Source: Pseudomonas sp. SLFW (GTDB lineage: Bacteria; Pseudomonadota; Gammaproteobacteria; Pseudomonadales; Pseudomonadaceae). From it: 64,000 nt of DNA. Where the stretch lies: contig NZ_JAAAKW010000008.1 in assembly GCF_009905615.1 (NCBI RefSeq), positions 202,809-266,808 of the forward strand. The letters run 5' to 3'. The notes under the pieces are model-generated. The model did no database searches. It saw nothing but the letters and a program-made list of their open reading frames with translations, and was not told the origin of the DNA. Below, one piece after another: positions 17,237-25,181 of this stretch (positions are counted from its first letter, which is position 1; each line of letters starts with the position of its first letter). The translations under genes and the position numbers were made by a program.

Positions 17237-18388
17237 TCAGTGGACGCCTGCGGCCTTGTTCAGGTCGCTTTCTACCCACTGGGTGTAGACGCAAGCATCG
17301 GCCGTGGCCCAGCGAACCCGCACTTGATCCCCGGCCTTGAGTGGCATGCCCGCAGCGGACAGCGCTTTGACCGTCATGCTCACGCCGCTTTGCGTGGACA
17401 CTGTGCAGGTCTGGCTTTCCCCCAGGAACAACACTTCGCTCACACGTGCGCTGACTTCGTTCCAGCCCGCCTGGACAGGTTGCGATGCAGCCTGTTCAAC
17501 ACTCAACGCCTGAGCCTTTTCAGGGCGGATCATCAACAGCACGTCCTGATCGGTCTGCAGGCCTACGGTCAGCCGGATCGACAATGGTTGGCCCTCGAAT
17601 GTCGCCACGCCGTTGCCTTGGGACTTGAGCTTCAGGAAATTCGAGTTGCCGAGGAATGACGCCACGAAGGCATTCGGCGGGTTTTGATAGAGGTCATAGC
17701 CAGTGCCCAGGCCGACAATCTTGCCGTGGCTGAAAATCGCGATGCGCTGGGACAGGCGCATGGCTTCTTCTTGATCATGGGTCACGTAAACGATGGTGAT
17801 GCCCAGCCGGCGATGCAACTGACGCAACTCGTCTTGGAGGTCTTCACGCAGTTTCTTGTCGAGCGCGCCCAACGGCTCGTCCATCAGCAGAATGCGTGGC
17901 TCGTAGACCAGCGCGCGGGCGATGGCCACGCGTTGCTGCTGTCCGCCGGACAGCTGTGAAGGACGCCGGTGGGCAAAAGCGTCGAGTTGAACGAGTTTGA
18001 GCATGGCATCGACCCGTTTCTCGCGCTCGGCTGGCGCCAGTTTGCGGATTGCCAGCGGAAAAGCGATGTTGTCGCGTACCGAAAGATGAGGGAACAAGGA
18101 GTAGCGCTGGAACACCATGCCGATGTCGCGTTTATGCGGCGGCACGTTGACCAGGGATTTCCCGGCGACGAGGATCTCGCCCGAGCTGGGGGTTTCGAAA
18201 CCGGCCAGCATCGACAGCGTGGTGCTCTTGCCCGAACCGCTGGAGCCAAGGAAGGTGAGGAATTCGCCGTCCTGAATGTCCAGCGAGATGTTGTCGACGG
18301 CGGCGAAGTCGCCGTAGTGTTTGTTCAGGTTGCGCAGGCTGACCAGGGTCTGGGCAGGGTGCGCGGCGTCTTTGATCACGGCACTCAT
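17237..18388 (-). CDS. ABC transporter ATP-binding protein (PotA-like)
   Basis: A 383-residue ATPase of the spermidine/putrescine/iron-type importers. The Walker A GSSGSGKSTT, signature LSGGQQQRVAIARAL, Walker B RILLMDEPLGALD and H-loop YVTHDQEEAMRLS are all intact. A C-terminal TOBE-like domain follows from about residue 285. GAGGA lies 7 bases before the ATG at 18388, and the start overlaps the permease stop by 4 bases (ATGA), showing translational coupling. It is the last gene of the four-gene importer operon, which runs binding protein, permease, permease, ATPase. Confidence 0.92.
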   Translation of the reverse strand: MSAVIKDAAHPAQTLVSLRNLNKHYGDFAAVDNISLDIQDGEFLTFLGSSGSGKSTTLSMLAGFETPSSGEILVAGKSLVNVPPHKRDIGMVFQRYSLFPHLSVRDNIAFPLAIRKLAPAEREKRVDAMLKLVQLDAFAHRRPSQLSGGQQQRVAIARALVYEPRILLMDEPLGALDKKLREDLQDELRQLHRRLGITIVYVTHDQEEAMRLSQRIAIFSHGKIVGLGTGYDLYQNPPNAFVASFLGNSNFLKLKSQGNGVATFEGQPLSIRLTVGLQTDQDVLLMIRPEKAQALSVEQAASQPVQAGWNEVSARVSEVLFLGESQTCTVSTQSGVSMTVKALSAAGMPLKAGDQVRVRWATADACVYTQWVESDLNKAAGVH

Positions 18389-19200
18389 GAAGGCATCCTC
18401 GCTTCGTTGCGGCGACGCAGGGTCGCGGCGATAAACATGACCAGCACCGACAGGGCGATCAGCAGCGTCGAGGCGACGGCGATCACAGGCGTCAGGTCCT
18501 GGCGCAAAGTGGTCCACATCTTGACCGGCAGGGTTTGCAGCGTTGGACTGGCCATCATCACGCTCAGCACGACCTCATCCCACGACACCAGAAACGCGAA
18601 CAGCGCGCCGGCGACCATGCCTGGCCGTATGCCCGGAAACGTCACTTTGAACACCGCCTGAATCCGCGATGCCCCGCAGATCACAGCAGCGTCCTCGATG
18701 GATTGGTCGAAGAGTTTCAGCGAGTTGATGATCGAGATGATGGTGAAGGGCAGAGCGACGATCACGTGGCTGACCACAAAAGAAAACAGCGTGCCGGTGT
18801 AGCCCAGTTTCAGAAACAGCGCATACACCGCCACGGCGATGATGACCAGCGGGACAATCATCGGCAGGGTGAAAATGCCGTAGAGCATGTCGCGCCCCGG
18901 AAAGCGCCCGCGTACCAGCGCGAACGCCGTTGGCAGGCCCAGCGCCACGGCGCAGATCGTGGTCAGCACCGCGACTTTCAGGCTGGCGAATGCGGCGGCC
19001 ATCCACTCGGGGTTGTTGAAGAATTGCTGATACCACTTCAGCGTCCAGCCGGGCGGCGGGAACACCAGCCACTGTGAGGAGCCAAACGACAGCAGGACGA
19101 TGAACACGATCGGCAGCAGCAGGAACAACGCGATCAGGCCAGTGACCGAATACAGACCCCAGCGCAGACGAGCGCTGATGGCATTGGGGGTGAGGAGCAT
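18385..19200 (-). CDS. ABC transporter permease (PotC-like)
   Basis: A 271-residue inner-membrane permease with six predicted helices and the BPD_transp_1 fold. The EAA-type loop around DAAVICGASRIQAVFKVTFP contacts the ATPase. It is closest in layout to PotC/YdcV of polyamine-type importers. The gene is 6 bases downstream of the other permease gene and overlaps the ATPase gene by 4 bases. Confidence 0.9.
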   Translation of the reverse strand: MLLTPNAISARLRWGLYSVTGLIALFLLLPIVFIVLLSFGSSQWLVFPPPGWTLKWYQQFFNNPEWMAAAFASLKVAVLTTICAVALGLPTAFALVRGRFPGRDMLYGIFTLPMIVPLVIIAVAVYALFLKLGYTGTLFSFVVSHVIVALPFTIISIINSLKLFDQSIEDAAVICGASRIQAVFKVTFPGIRPGMVAGALFAFLVSWDEVVLSVMMASPTLQTLPVKMWTTLRQDLTPVIAVASTLLIALSVLVMFIAATLRRRNEARMPS

Positions 19201-19206
19201 GATGAT

Positions 19207-20142
19207 TTACCTCGCGGAGTTCGAGCCGACCGGCGATTCCGGCTGCAGCTTGAGGTAGAAATAGAACAGCACCAGCGTGATCACGATCAGCAACGCCGCC
19301 GCCGCGCTCGCCATCCCCCAATTGAGGAATGACTGTACCTGCTGGACGATGAATTCCGGCAGCATCATGTCCTGCGCGCCGCCCAGCAGCGCTGGCGTGA
19401 CGTAGTACCCGAGTGACATGACGAAGACCATCAGGCCACCGGAAAACAGCCCCGAGCGGCACAGCGGCAGGAATACCCTGAAGAAATTGGTCCACGGGCT
19501 GGCGCCACAGATCGAACCCGCCTGCAGGACCATGGGGTCGATGGCGGCCATGGTGGCCTGCAACGGCAGGACGATGAACGGGATCATGATGTAGCTCATG
19601 CCGATGACCACGCCTGTCAGGTTATGCACCATCTCCAGCGGCTGATCGATCACGCCCAGCGCCATCAGCATTTTGTTGATGACCCCGGACGCTTGCAGCA
19701 GTACCAGCCACGAATAGGTCCTTGCCAGCAGGCTGGTCCACATCGACAGCAGCACAATGCTCAGCACCCAACGTCCCCAGCCGCGGGGTACCAGCGTGAT
19801 GGCCCACGCCAGCGGAAAGCCCAGCAAAAGACTGAACAGCGTGACCAGTCCCGCAACGGAGAAGGTGTTGAACAGCACGCGGGCATACGCCGAGTTGGCG
19901 AACAGTTGCTCGTAGTTGCCCAAGCCCGGCGTGGGCTCCAGAACGCCTCGCAACAGCAGCCCGATCAGCGGCGCGAAGAAAAACACGCCCAGGAACAGCA
20001 GGGCAGGCAGCAGGTTGCGGCTGCCTTTCCAACGCTGCGAAAAGGGAGCCGCCTGATGCGCGCTCACGGCCTGAACGGGCGCTGCGACGGCGCTGGAAGC
20101 ACCGCCGACAGGGCTTGATGGACGGGGCGCAGTGGCCGTCAT
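19207..20142 (-). CDS. ABC transporter permease (PotB-like)
   Basis: A 311-residue permease with an extended hydrophilic, Ala/Pro-rich N-terminus (about 45 residues), then six membrane helices starting at LLPALLFLGVFFFAPLIGLL. The conserved loop AGSICGASPWTNFFRVFLP is the ATPase contact. The ATG at 20142 is chosen because it follows the binding-protein stop codon by 2 bases. Longer frames would overlap the binding-protein gene. It pairs with the PotC-like permease to form the channel. Confidence 0.88.
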   Translation of the reverse strand: MTATAPRPSSPVGGASSAVAAPVQAVSAHQAAPFSQRWKGSRNLLPALLFLGVFFFAPLIGLLLRGVLEPTPGLGNYEQLFANSAYARVLFNTFSVAGLVTLFSLLLGFPLAWAITLVPRGWGRWVLSIVLLSMWTSLLARTYSWLVLLQASGVINKMLMALGVIDQPLEMVHNLTGVVIGMSYIMIPFIVLPLQATMAAIDPMVLQAGSICGASPWTNFFRVFLPLCRSGLFSGGLMVFVMSLGYYVTPALLGGAQDMMLPEFIVQQVQSFLNWGMASAAAALLIVITLVLFYFYLKLQPESPVGSNSAR

Positions 20143-20144
20143 TT

Positions 20145-21170
20145 TCACTTGACCAGCCATTCGTTCCACCGTGTCGCGATGGCTGGGCCGTTCTTGGCCC
20201 AATACGCGAAGTCGAGAGTGATTTGATCATCCGGGTAGGCAGTCGGCAGCTTCTTCGCGAGCGTCGAGTCCAGACGTTGCACGCTGTCCAGGTTGACCGG
20301 CGCGTAGGCTGTCAGGTTGGAGAAGTCAGCCTGACCTCTGGCGCTCGATGCCTCGGCGATCAGCTTCATGGCCGCGTCCTTGTTCTTTGCGCCTTTGGGG
20401 ACGACGAGGAAGTCGGCCATGACCAGGTTCTGTTTCCAGCTCACGCCCACGGGGGCGCCGTCCTGCTCAAGGGCGTAGGTGCGACCGTTCCAGAATTGAC
20501 CCAGCGACGCCTCCCCGGAGGCCAGCAGTTGTTGGGACTGTGCGCCACCGCCCCACCAGACGATGTCTTTCTTGATGGTGTCGAGCTTCTTGAAGGCGCG
20601 GTCGAGGTCCAGCGGATAGAGCTTGTCCTTTGAGACGCCGTCGGCCAACAGAGCCAATTCGAGCACGCCGGGGCTTGGCCATTTGTAGAGCGCACGCTTG
20701 CCTGGGAAGGTCTTGGTGTCGAACAGGGCGGACCAGTCTTCAGGCTTGGCTTTGCCCAGCTTGCTCTCGTTGTAACCGAGCACAAAAGAGAAGAAGAACG
20801 AACCGACGCCCTGGTCGGAAACGAAGCGCGGGTCGATGCGGTCTTTCTTGATCACGCTGAAATCCAGCGGCTCAAGCAGGCCTTCGCTGGCGGCACGCAA
20901 GGCGAAGTCGGCTTCAACATCGACCACATCCCACGACACGTTGCCGCTCTCGACCATTGCCTTGAGCTTGCCGTAGTCGGTTGGACCATCCTGCACCACG
21001 GCGGTGCCGGTGGTCTTGCTGAATGCGTTGGCCCACGCCTGCTTTTGCGCGTCTTGGGTGGAGCCGCCCCAACTGACGAAGTTGACGCTGTCTGCAGCGA
21101 TGGCTGCGTGACAAGAGAGCGCCAACACACCTGCTGTCAGGACCGCTGTTGCACGTTGAATCAACACCAT
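20145..21170 (-). CDS. Periplasmic solute-binding protein of a polyamine-type ABC importer
   Basis: A 341-residue extracytoplasmic binding protein of the PotD/spermidine-putrescine class (SBP_bac_8 fold). The signal peptide LTAGVLALSCHAAIAADS predicts cleavage after AIA. The mature protein opens VNFVSWGGSTQDAQKQAW, and WDVVDVEADFALRAASEG is the family ligand-site region. The ATG at 21170 has GAGGG 7 bases upstream; a GTG two codons earlier is less well spaced. The position in the regulon suggests that it binds the pathway substrate or a nitrogenous relative rather than polyamines, which is inference. Confidence 0.88.
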   Translation of the reverse strand: MVLIQRATAVLTAGVLALSCHAAIAADSVNFVSWGGSTQDAQKQAWANAFSKTTGTAVVQDGPTDYGKLKAMVESGNVSWDVVDVEADFALRAASEGLLEPLDFSVIKKDRIDPRFVSDQGVGSFFFSFVLGYNESKLGKAKPEDWSALFDTKTFPGKRALYKWPSPGVLELALLADGVSKDKLYPLDLDRAFKKLDTIKKDIVWWGGGAQSQQLLASGEASLGQFWNGRTYALEQDGAPVGVSWKQNLVMADFLVVPKGAKNKDAAMKLIAEASSARGQADFSNLTAYAPVNLDSVQRLDSTLAKKLPTAYPDDQITLDFAYWAKNGPAIATRWNEWLVK

Positions 21171-21350
21171 TTTCACGCCCTCATTGTTGTGTTTGTGAGC
21201 GGGCTGTCTGTTGCCCGCCTGTCGGGAGCAGTGGGTCTTCGGAGACGGTCGTCGGACCTTTCAATCAGGCCTGTTCAGGGTCGTTTTCGGCGGATTCCTC
21301 CAGTGAAAACGACTGGCAAAAAATGATCAGGCCTACGGAATGTCATATTA

Positions 21351-21360
21351 TGGTATTCCA
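21351..21360. promoter_or_regulatory. GntR-type operator before the ABC importer operon
   Basis: TGGTATTCCA, read on the reverse strand as TGGAATACCATAATATGAC, matches the regulon consensus with one change and retains the ATAATA extension. It lies about 180 bases before the binding-protein start, within a 316-base gap that holds no other recognisable feature. Confidence 0.62.
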
Positions 21361-21486
21361 AACTTTCTGCAAGCGATTTGCACCTCTCTCTCAGCCGTGC
21401 GCCGGTTTTATCTGTGAGTGAAGCCCCGCATTTGCAGGGCCAAACACCGGCCAGCCGTCCCAATCCTGGGCGGTGGCGGCGCGGTG

Positions 21487-22599
21487 TCAGGGGGCAGAAA
21501 ACGGCACGCTTTCCACCACTTCGAGGTCGTAGCCGGTCAGGCCCGCGTATTTCAGCGGGGGACCGAGATGGCGCAGTTTGCCAATGCCGATGTCTTGCAG
21601 AATCTGCGCCCCGGTGCCGACTTCCGAATAGATGCGTGACTGTGAGCGTGTGTACTGCCGTGGCGGTTTCGTCAGTTGCGGAATGCGCTCCAGCAGCGCT
21701 TGAGAGGATTCGTGGTTGGCGAGCACCACCACGACGCCCCGGCCTTCTTCGGCCACCTTTTGCAACGCAGCCCAGAGCGTCCAGTTGGCCGGACCGTTGT
21801 ACTCAGCGCCCACCAGATCGCGCAACGGATCGACCACGTGGACGCGCACCAGCGTCTGTTCCTCGCGACGAATGTCACCCATGACCATGGCCATGTGCAC
21901 GCCACCCTCGATGCGGTCCTCGTAGCTGATCAGTCGGAATGTGCCGTGTACGGTTGGCAATTCGCGCTCGCCGATCCGGACAATGGTGTGCTCGGTGCTG
22001 AGTCGGTAATGGATGAGGTCGGCGATGGTCCCGATCCGAATGCCGTGCTTCGCGGCAAAACGTTCCAGATCAGGGCGTCGGGCCATGCTGCCGTCATCGT
22101 TCATGACCTCGACGATGACGGACGCGGGTGTGAACCCCGCCAGACGTGCCAGATCACAGCCAGCTTCGGTATGACCAGCGCGGGTGAGCACCCCACCTTC
22201 ACGGGCGCGCAGGGGGAAGATGTGGCCGGGTTGCACCAGGTCGTCTGGCTGCGCGTTGGCGGCGACGGCGGCTTGAACCGTACGGGCGCGATCAGCTGCC
22301 GAAATGCCCGTGGTCACGCCGGTGGCAGCTTCTATGGACACGGTGAAGGCCGTGGAAAAAACGCTGCCATTGCTCGGGACCATTTGTTCAAGGCCGAGCC
22401 GCTGGCAGTGTTCGTCGGTCAATGTCAGGCAGATCAGGCCGCGTGCTTCATTGGCCATGAAGCTGATGGCCTGGGGCGTGCAACAATCGGCGGCGAGGAG
22501 CAGGTCGCCTTCGTTTTCCCGGTCTTCATCGTCGACCAGCAAGACCATCTTGCCTTGGCGATAGTCTTCGAGGATGTCTTCAATGCGGTCGAACGCCAT
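21487..22599 (-). CDS. 3,4-dihydroxy-2-butanone-4-phosphate synthase fused to a degenerate GTP-cyclohydrolase-II-like domain (RibBA/RibBX type)
   Basis: A 370-residue two-domain protein. Residues 1-205 form the RibB domain, with catalytic DDEDRENEGDLL, HIFPLRAREGGVLTRAGHTE and EVMNDDGSMARRPDL, which makes the four-carbon unit of riboflavin from ribulose 5-phosphate. The C-terminal half resembles RibA in length and fold cues (HGTFRLISYEDRIEGG, TYGTGAQIL-like EVGTGAQILQDIG) but lacks the C-x-SGD-x-F-S-C-x-C zinc site, so GTP cyclohydrolase activity is doubtful. A regulon operator lies 34 bases upstream. It probably boosts flavin supply for the two-component monooxygenase. Confidence 0.9.
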   Translation of the reverse strand: MAFDRIEDILEDYRQGKMVLLVDDEDRENEGDLLLAADCCTPQAISFMANEARGLICLTLTDEHCQRLGLEQMVPSNGSVFSTAFTVSIEAATGVTTGISAADRARTVQAAVAANAQPDDLVQPGHIFPLRAREGGVLTRAGHTEAGCDLARLAGFTPASVIVEVMNDDGSMARRPDLERFAAKHGIRIGTIADLIHYRLSTEHTIVRIGERELPTVHGTFRLISYEDRIEGGVHMAMVMGDIRREEQTLVRVHVVDPLRDLVGAEYNGPANWTLWAALQKVAEEGRGVVVVLANHESSQALLERIPQLTKPPRQYTRSQSRIYSEVGTGAQILQDIGIGKLRHLGPPLKYAGLTGYDLEVVESVPFSAP

Positions 22600-22632
22600 G
22601 GGCTTGTCTCTGTGTTTATCATGGAGAATTAT

Positions 22633-22642
22633 TGGTATACCA
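22633..22642. promoter_or_regulatory. GntR-type operator shared by the RibBA-like and DUF1330 genes
   Basis: TGGTATACCA, a perfect 10-base palindrome followed by TAAGAC, sits between the divergent starts at 22599 and 22709 (34 and 66 bases away). It could control both directions. It matches the other five sites. Confidence 0.75.
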
Positions 22643-22708
22643 TAAGACAGAATATTTCACAGTTCTACTGTATTTGAAACCACATCACTGAAAAATAGAG
22701 AGCGTGCG

Positions 22709-23002
22709 ATGACGGCGTACTGGATTGCCCACGTAGACATCACTGACCCCGCGCAGTACACCGAGTACACGAAGCGCGGCCCGGCGGCGTTCGCCAGATA
22801 CGGCGGAAAAATTCTGGCCCGTGGCGGTCGGGCCGAGGCACTGGAAGGGCGGAAGACGCCGCAACGCACGGTCATCATCGCGTTCGAATCCTACGAGCAG
22901 GCACTCATGTGTTATCACTCGGCGGAGTATCAGGAAGCGATGAGTCACCGACAGGGCGTGGCCCATGCGGAAATCGTGATTGTCGAAGGGTTTGAGGGGT
23001 AA
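22709..23002 (+). CDS. DUF1330 family protein (ferredoxin-like alpha/beta barrel)
   Basis: A 97-residue protein of the DUF1330 family. MTAYWIAHVDITDPAQYTEY, the GGKILARGGRAEALEG strand, RTVIIAFESYEQALMCYHS and the EYQEA segment are the family hallmarks. These small dimeric proteins often accompany catabolic monooxygenases, but no reaction is established. It is divergent from the RibBA-like gene, with the shared operator at 22633, so it likely belongs to the regulon. An REP-type inverted repeat follows it. Confidence 0.9.
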   Translation: MTAYWIAHVDITDPAQYTEYTKRGPAAFARYGGKILARGGRAEALEGRKTPQRTVIIAFESYEQALMCYHSAEYQEAMSHRQGVAHAEIVIVEGFEG

Positions 23003-23042
23003 AGCCTGCAGACGTATCTCGCGGTACGGATGGGAAACCCGT

Positions 23043-23127
23043 GGGAGCGAATTCATTCGCGAGAGGGTTTAACCGGCGATAGAGTGGGTTTGCCTGCACC
23101 GGCCTCTCGCGACTGAATTCGCTCTTA
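23043..23127. repeat. REP-type inverted repeat pair
   Basis: GGGAGCGAATTCATTCGCGA with the following GAGGG at 23043-23066 is the near-perfect inverse of the stretch at 23103-23127 (CCTCTCGCGACTGAATTCGC then TCTTA). This is the two-armed arrangement of Pseudomonas REP/BIME elements. A second copy is at 49205-49309. Confidence 0.8.
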
Positions 23128-23169
23128 CAGGTCCGGCGTCACGCCATTGCGTCGGCTCTGCCTGGGTGA

Positions 23170-23733
23170 TCATCGAATGAAATGAATCTTTCCGGTGTCG
23201 TCATTGCCCACGTAGATTCCGTACACCCCCGCCTGGCGTTCGGCGATGTAGCGTTCCAGGATCTGGCGGATGGCGGGGTAGTAGATGCTGTCCCACGGGA
23301 TATCTTCCGGGGAGAAAAAGCGACAGGCCAGGGTCTCCGGCCCGAACTGGTCGGTGACTTCCAGTGCGATGGCGCGAAAGACGATGTACACCTCGCTGAT
23401 CTGCGGCACGCTGAAGATCGAGTACGGCGAGATGATTTCAGCGCGTACGCCACTTTCTTCCCACACTTCGCGCAAGGCCGCCTGCTCGGTGGTTTCGCCG
23501 GCTTCCATGAAGCCGGCGGGCAGGGTCCAGGTGCCCGGACGCGGTGGAATCGCCCGCTGGCACAGCAGGTATTGGCCCTCGCGCTCGATGATGCAGCCCG
23601 CGATGACCTTGGGATTGACGTAGTGAATGTACTGACAGCTGCCACACATCAGCCGCTCATGGGTGTCTCCGTCAGGCGCTCGTTGAGCCAGGTCGGGGCT
23701 GCCACATTGCGGACAAAAGCGCGGCGCGGGCAT
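23170..23733 (-). CDS. Nudix hydrolase with N-terminal zinc ribbon
   Basis: A 187-residue pyrophosphohydrolase. A zinc ribbon is formed by Cys7, Cys10, Cys30 and Cys33, as in NudC-like proteins. The Nudix box spans residues 74-96, with Gly74, Glu80, Arg88, Glu89, Glu92, Glu93 and Gly95 in the right places for metal-dependent cleavage of a nucleoside diphosphate derivative. The precise substrate (NADH, FAD or ADP-ribose) cannot be told. It starts one base after the stop codon of the GntR gene, so both are probably co-transcribed. A house-cleaning role is inference. Confidence 0.9.
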   Translation of the reverse strand: MPAPRFCPQCGSPDLAQRAPDGDTHERLMCGSCQYIHYVNPKVIAGCIIEREGQYLLCQRAIPPRPGTWTLPAGFMEAGETTEQAALREVWEESGVRAEIISPYSIFSVPQISEVYIVFRAIALEVTDQFGPETLACRFFSPEDIPWDSIYYPAIRQILERYIAERQAGVYGIYVGNDDTGKIHFIR

Positions 23734-23734
23734 G

Positions 23735-24487
23735 TCAGCGTCCTATGCGCGGTTCCTTCAGAACCACGGGTTCGACGATTTCGCGCACCTGCGTGCCATC
23801 GTCCTGTTTGGATTTAAGGTAGTCGAGCGCCACTTTAGCCGCACTGCGCACATGATCGACCGACGCCTGATGGGCGGCCAACGGGTCGCCGCTCTTGATT
23901 GCCGCGACCATGCGTTCCATTTCCTGGTTGCTGGCGCCGCGACGGTTTTTCTGTGACACCGATGTCGCCCGCAGGTAGCTGATACGGGCCTGCAATTGGC
24001 GCAGTTGTGTGGCCGCGACGTGGTTGCCCGAGCCTTCGAGCAACACGTCATAGAAGCTTTGAACCGAGTCCAGCACTTGCTGCAGCTCGCCTTCTTCCAG
24101 CGCCTTGGTGTTTTCGTTGAGGGCTTTTTCCAGGGCACGAATGTCCTTGGCTTTGGCTCGCAACGTGAAGAGCTGGACGATCAGGCCTTCCAGCACGCAG
24201 CGCAATTCGTAGATGTCGCAGGCATCTTCCAGGGTGATGATGGCAACGCGCGGGCCCTTGGCGTCGGCGAATTCCACCAGACCTTCGGACTCCAGGTGAC
24301 GCAGCGCTTCACGCACCGAGGTGCGGCTGACGCCGAGGCGGTCACACAGATCACGCTCCACCAACCGATCGCCTGGCAACAGTTGGAAATTCATGATCGC
24401 GCTGCGCAGTTTATCCAGCACGATCTCCCGCAGCGTAACGGGGTTGCGATTGACCTTGAAGCTATCGTCAAGTGGCAGGCGTTTCAT
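23735..24487 (-). CDS. GntR-family (FadR subfamily, FCD domain) transcriptional regulator
   Basis: A 250-residue regulator. The N-terminal winged helix (residues about 18-82) contains LREIVLDKLRSAIMNFQLLP, GDRLVERDLCDRLGVSRTSV and REALRHLESEGLVE. The helical FCD ligand-binding domain follows (YELRCVLEGLIVQLFTLRA, later a VDHVRSAAKVALDYL helix). FCD regulators of this type bind TGGTATACCA-like palindromes, six of which flank the neighbouring catabolic operons, making this the obvious regulator, probably a substrate-relieved repressor. The ATG at 24487 is preferred to a 49-residue extension without family similarity. Confidence 0.93.
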   Translation of the reverse strand: MKRLPLDDSFKVNRNPVTLREIVLDKLRSAIMNFQLLPGDRLVERDLCDRLGVSRTSVREALRHLESEGLVEFADAKGPRVAIITLEDACDIYELRCVLEGLIVQLFTLRAKAKDIRALEKALNENTKALEEGELQQVLDSVQSFYDVLLEGSGNHVAATQLRQLQARISYLRATSVSQKNRRGASNQEMERMVAAIKSGDPLAAHQASVDHVRSAAKVALDYLKSKQDDGTQVREIVEPVVLKEPRIGR

Positions 24488-24680
24488 GGGGTCCGCTCTG
24501 AAGATGGCTGTCTGGACGAATGAAGCGGCTTGTCGATCAGCGCGCAATCCTCTCGGACAGCCATGTAGTTGACTGGGTGACCCTAGGGCCAAAACGTCGC
24601 GCAGTTTATCACGCTGCGTGCCGCCAACCAGCAAGCCTATCGCCGAGATGGGCTTGATTTCAGCTCTTTATCAGCGCTAT

Positions 24681-25166
24681 TCACGCCAAAGCCGGTAATG
24701 GCCCCAGCTTGCCACGGTGATAGACCATCGGCGTCACCGGCACATCAGGCAGGATCAGGTTTTTCACCGCGCCCACGATGATCGCGTGATCACCGCCGTC
24801 GTACTCGCGCCACAGCTCGCATTCGATGATTGCCGTGGCTTTGTGCAGCAACGGGTTGCCCAGTTCGCTGAGGTGCCACTCGATGCCTTTGGCCTTGTCC
24901 TTGCCTTTACCGGCGAAGGCATAGGCTTCGCTGGTCTGGTCCGCTGACAGCAGATGGATCGCGAACTGCTTGCTGTCACGCAGCACGGGGTAGGTGTCCG
25001 AGGCGTAGTTGGGGCAGAACAGCACCAGCGCCGGATCGATCGACAACGCACTGAATGCGCTGGCGGTGATGCCGACGATGCCGCCGTCCGCGCCCAGGGT
25101 GGTGACCACCGTCACGCCTGATGGGAAGGACGCCATGACGTCTTTGTAAATGCCGGGTTCGATCAT
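24681..25166 (-). CDS. Flavin reductase (second paralogue)
   Basis: A 161-residue split-barrel flavin reductase, the same length as and closely similar to the one at 14821-15306. The shared blocks include SFPSGVTVVTTLGADG, TASAFSALSIDPALVLFCPN and CELWREYDGGDHAIIVGAVK. It lies at the 3' end of the operon PF06684 protein, hydrolase, aldehyde dehydrogenase, flavin reductase. Having two reductases suggests either redundancy in FMNH2 supply or a second, unlinked oxygenase partner. Its ATG is 16 bases after the aldehyde dehydrogenase stop. Confidence 0.92.
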   Translation of the reverse strand: MIEPGIYKDVMASFPSGVTVVTTLGADGGIVGITASAFSALSIDPALVLFCPNYASDTYPVLRDSKQFAIHLLSADQTSEAYAFAGKGKDKAKGIEWHLSELGNPLLHKATAIIECELWREYDGGDHAIIVGAVKNLILPDVPVTPMVYHRGKLGPLPALA

Positions 25167-25181
25167 GTGGGGCAGCCTCGT

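Noticed and set aside
22600..22708. FMN riboswitch before the RibBA-like gene
   Set aside because: The leader is only about 30-100 bases with no RFN-type conserved segments; the palindrome found there fits a protein operator instead.
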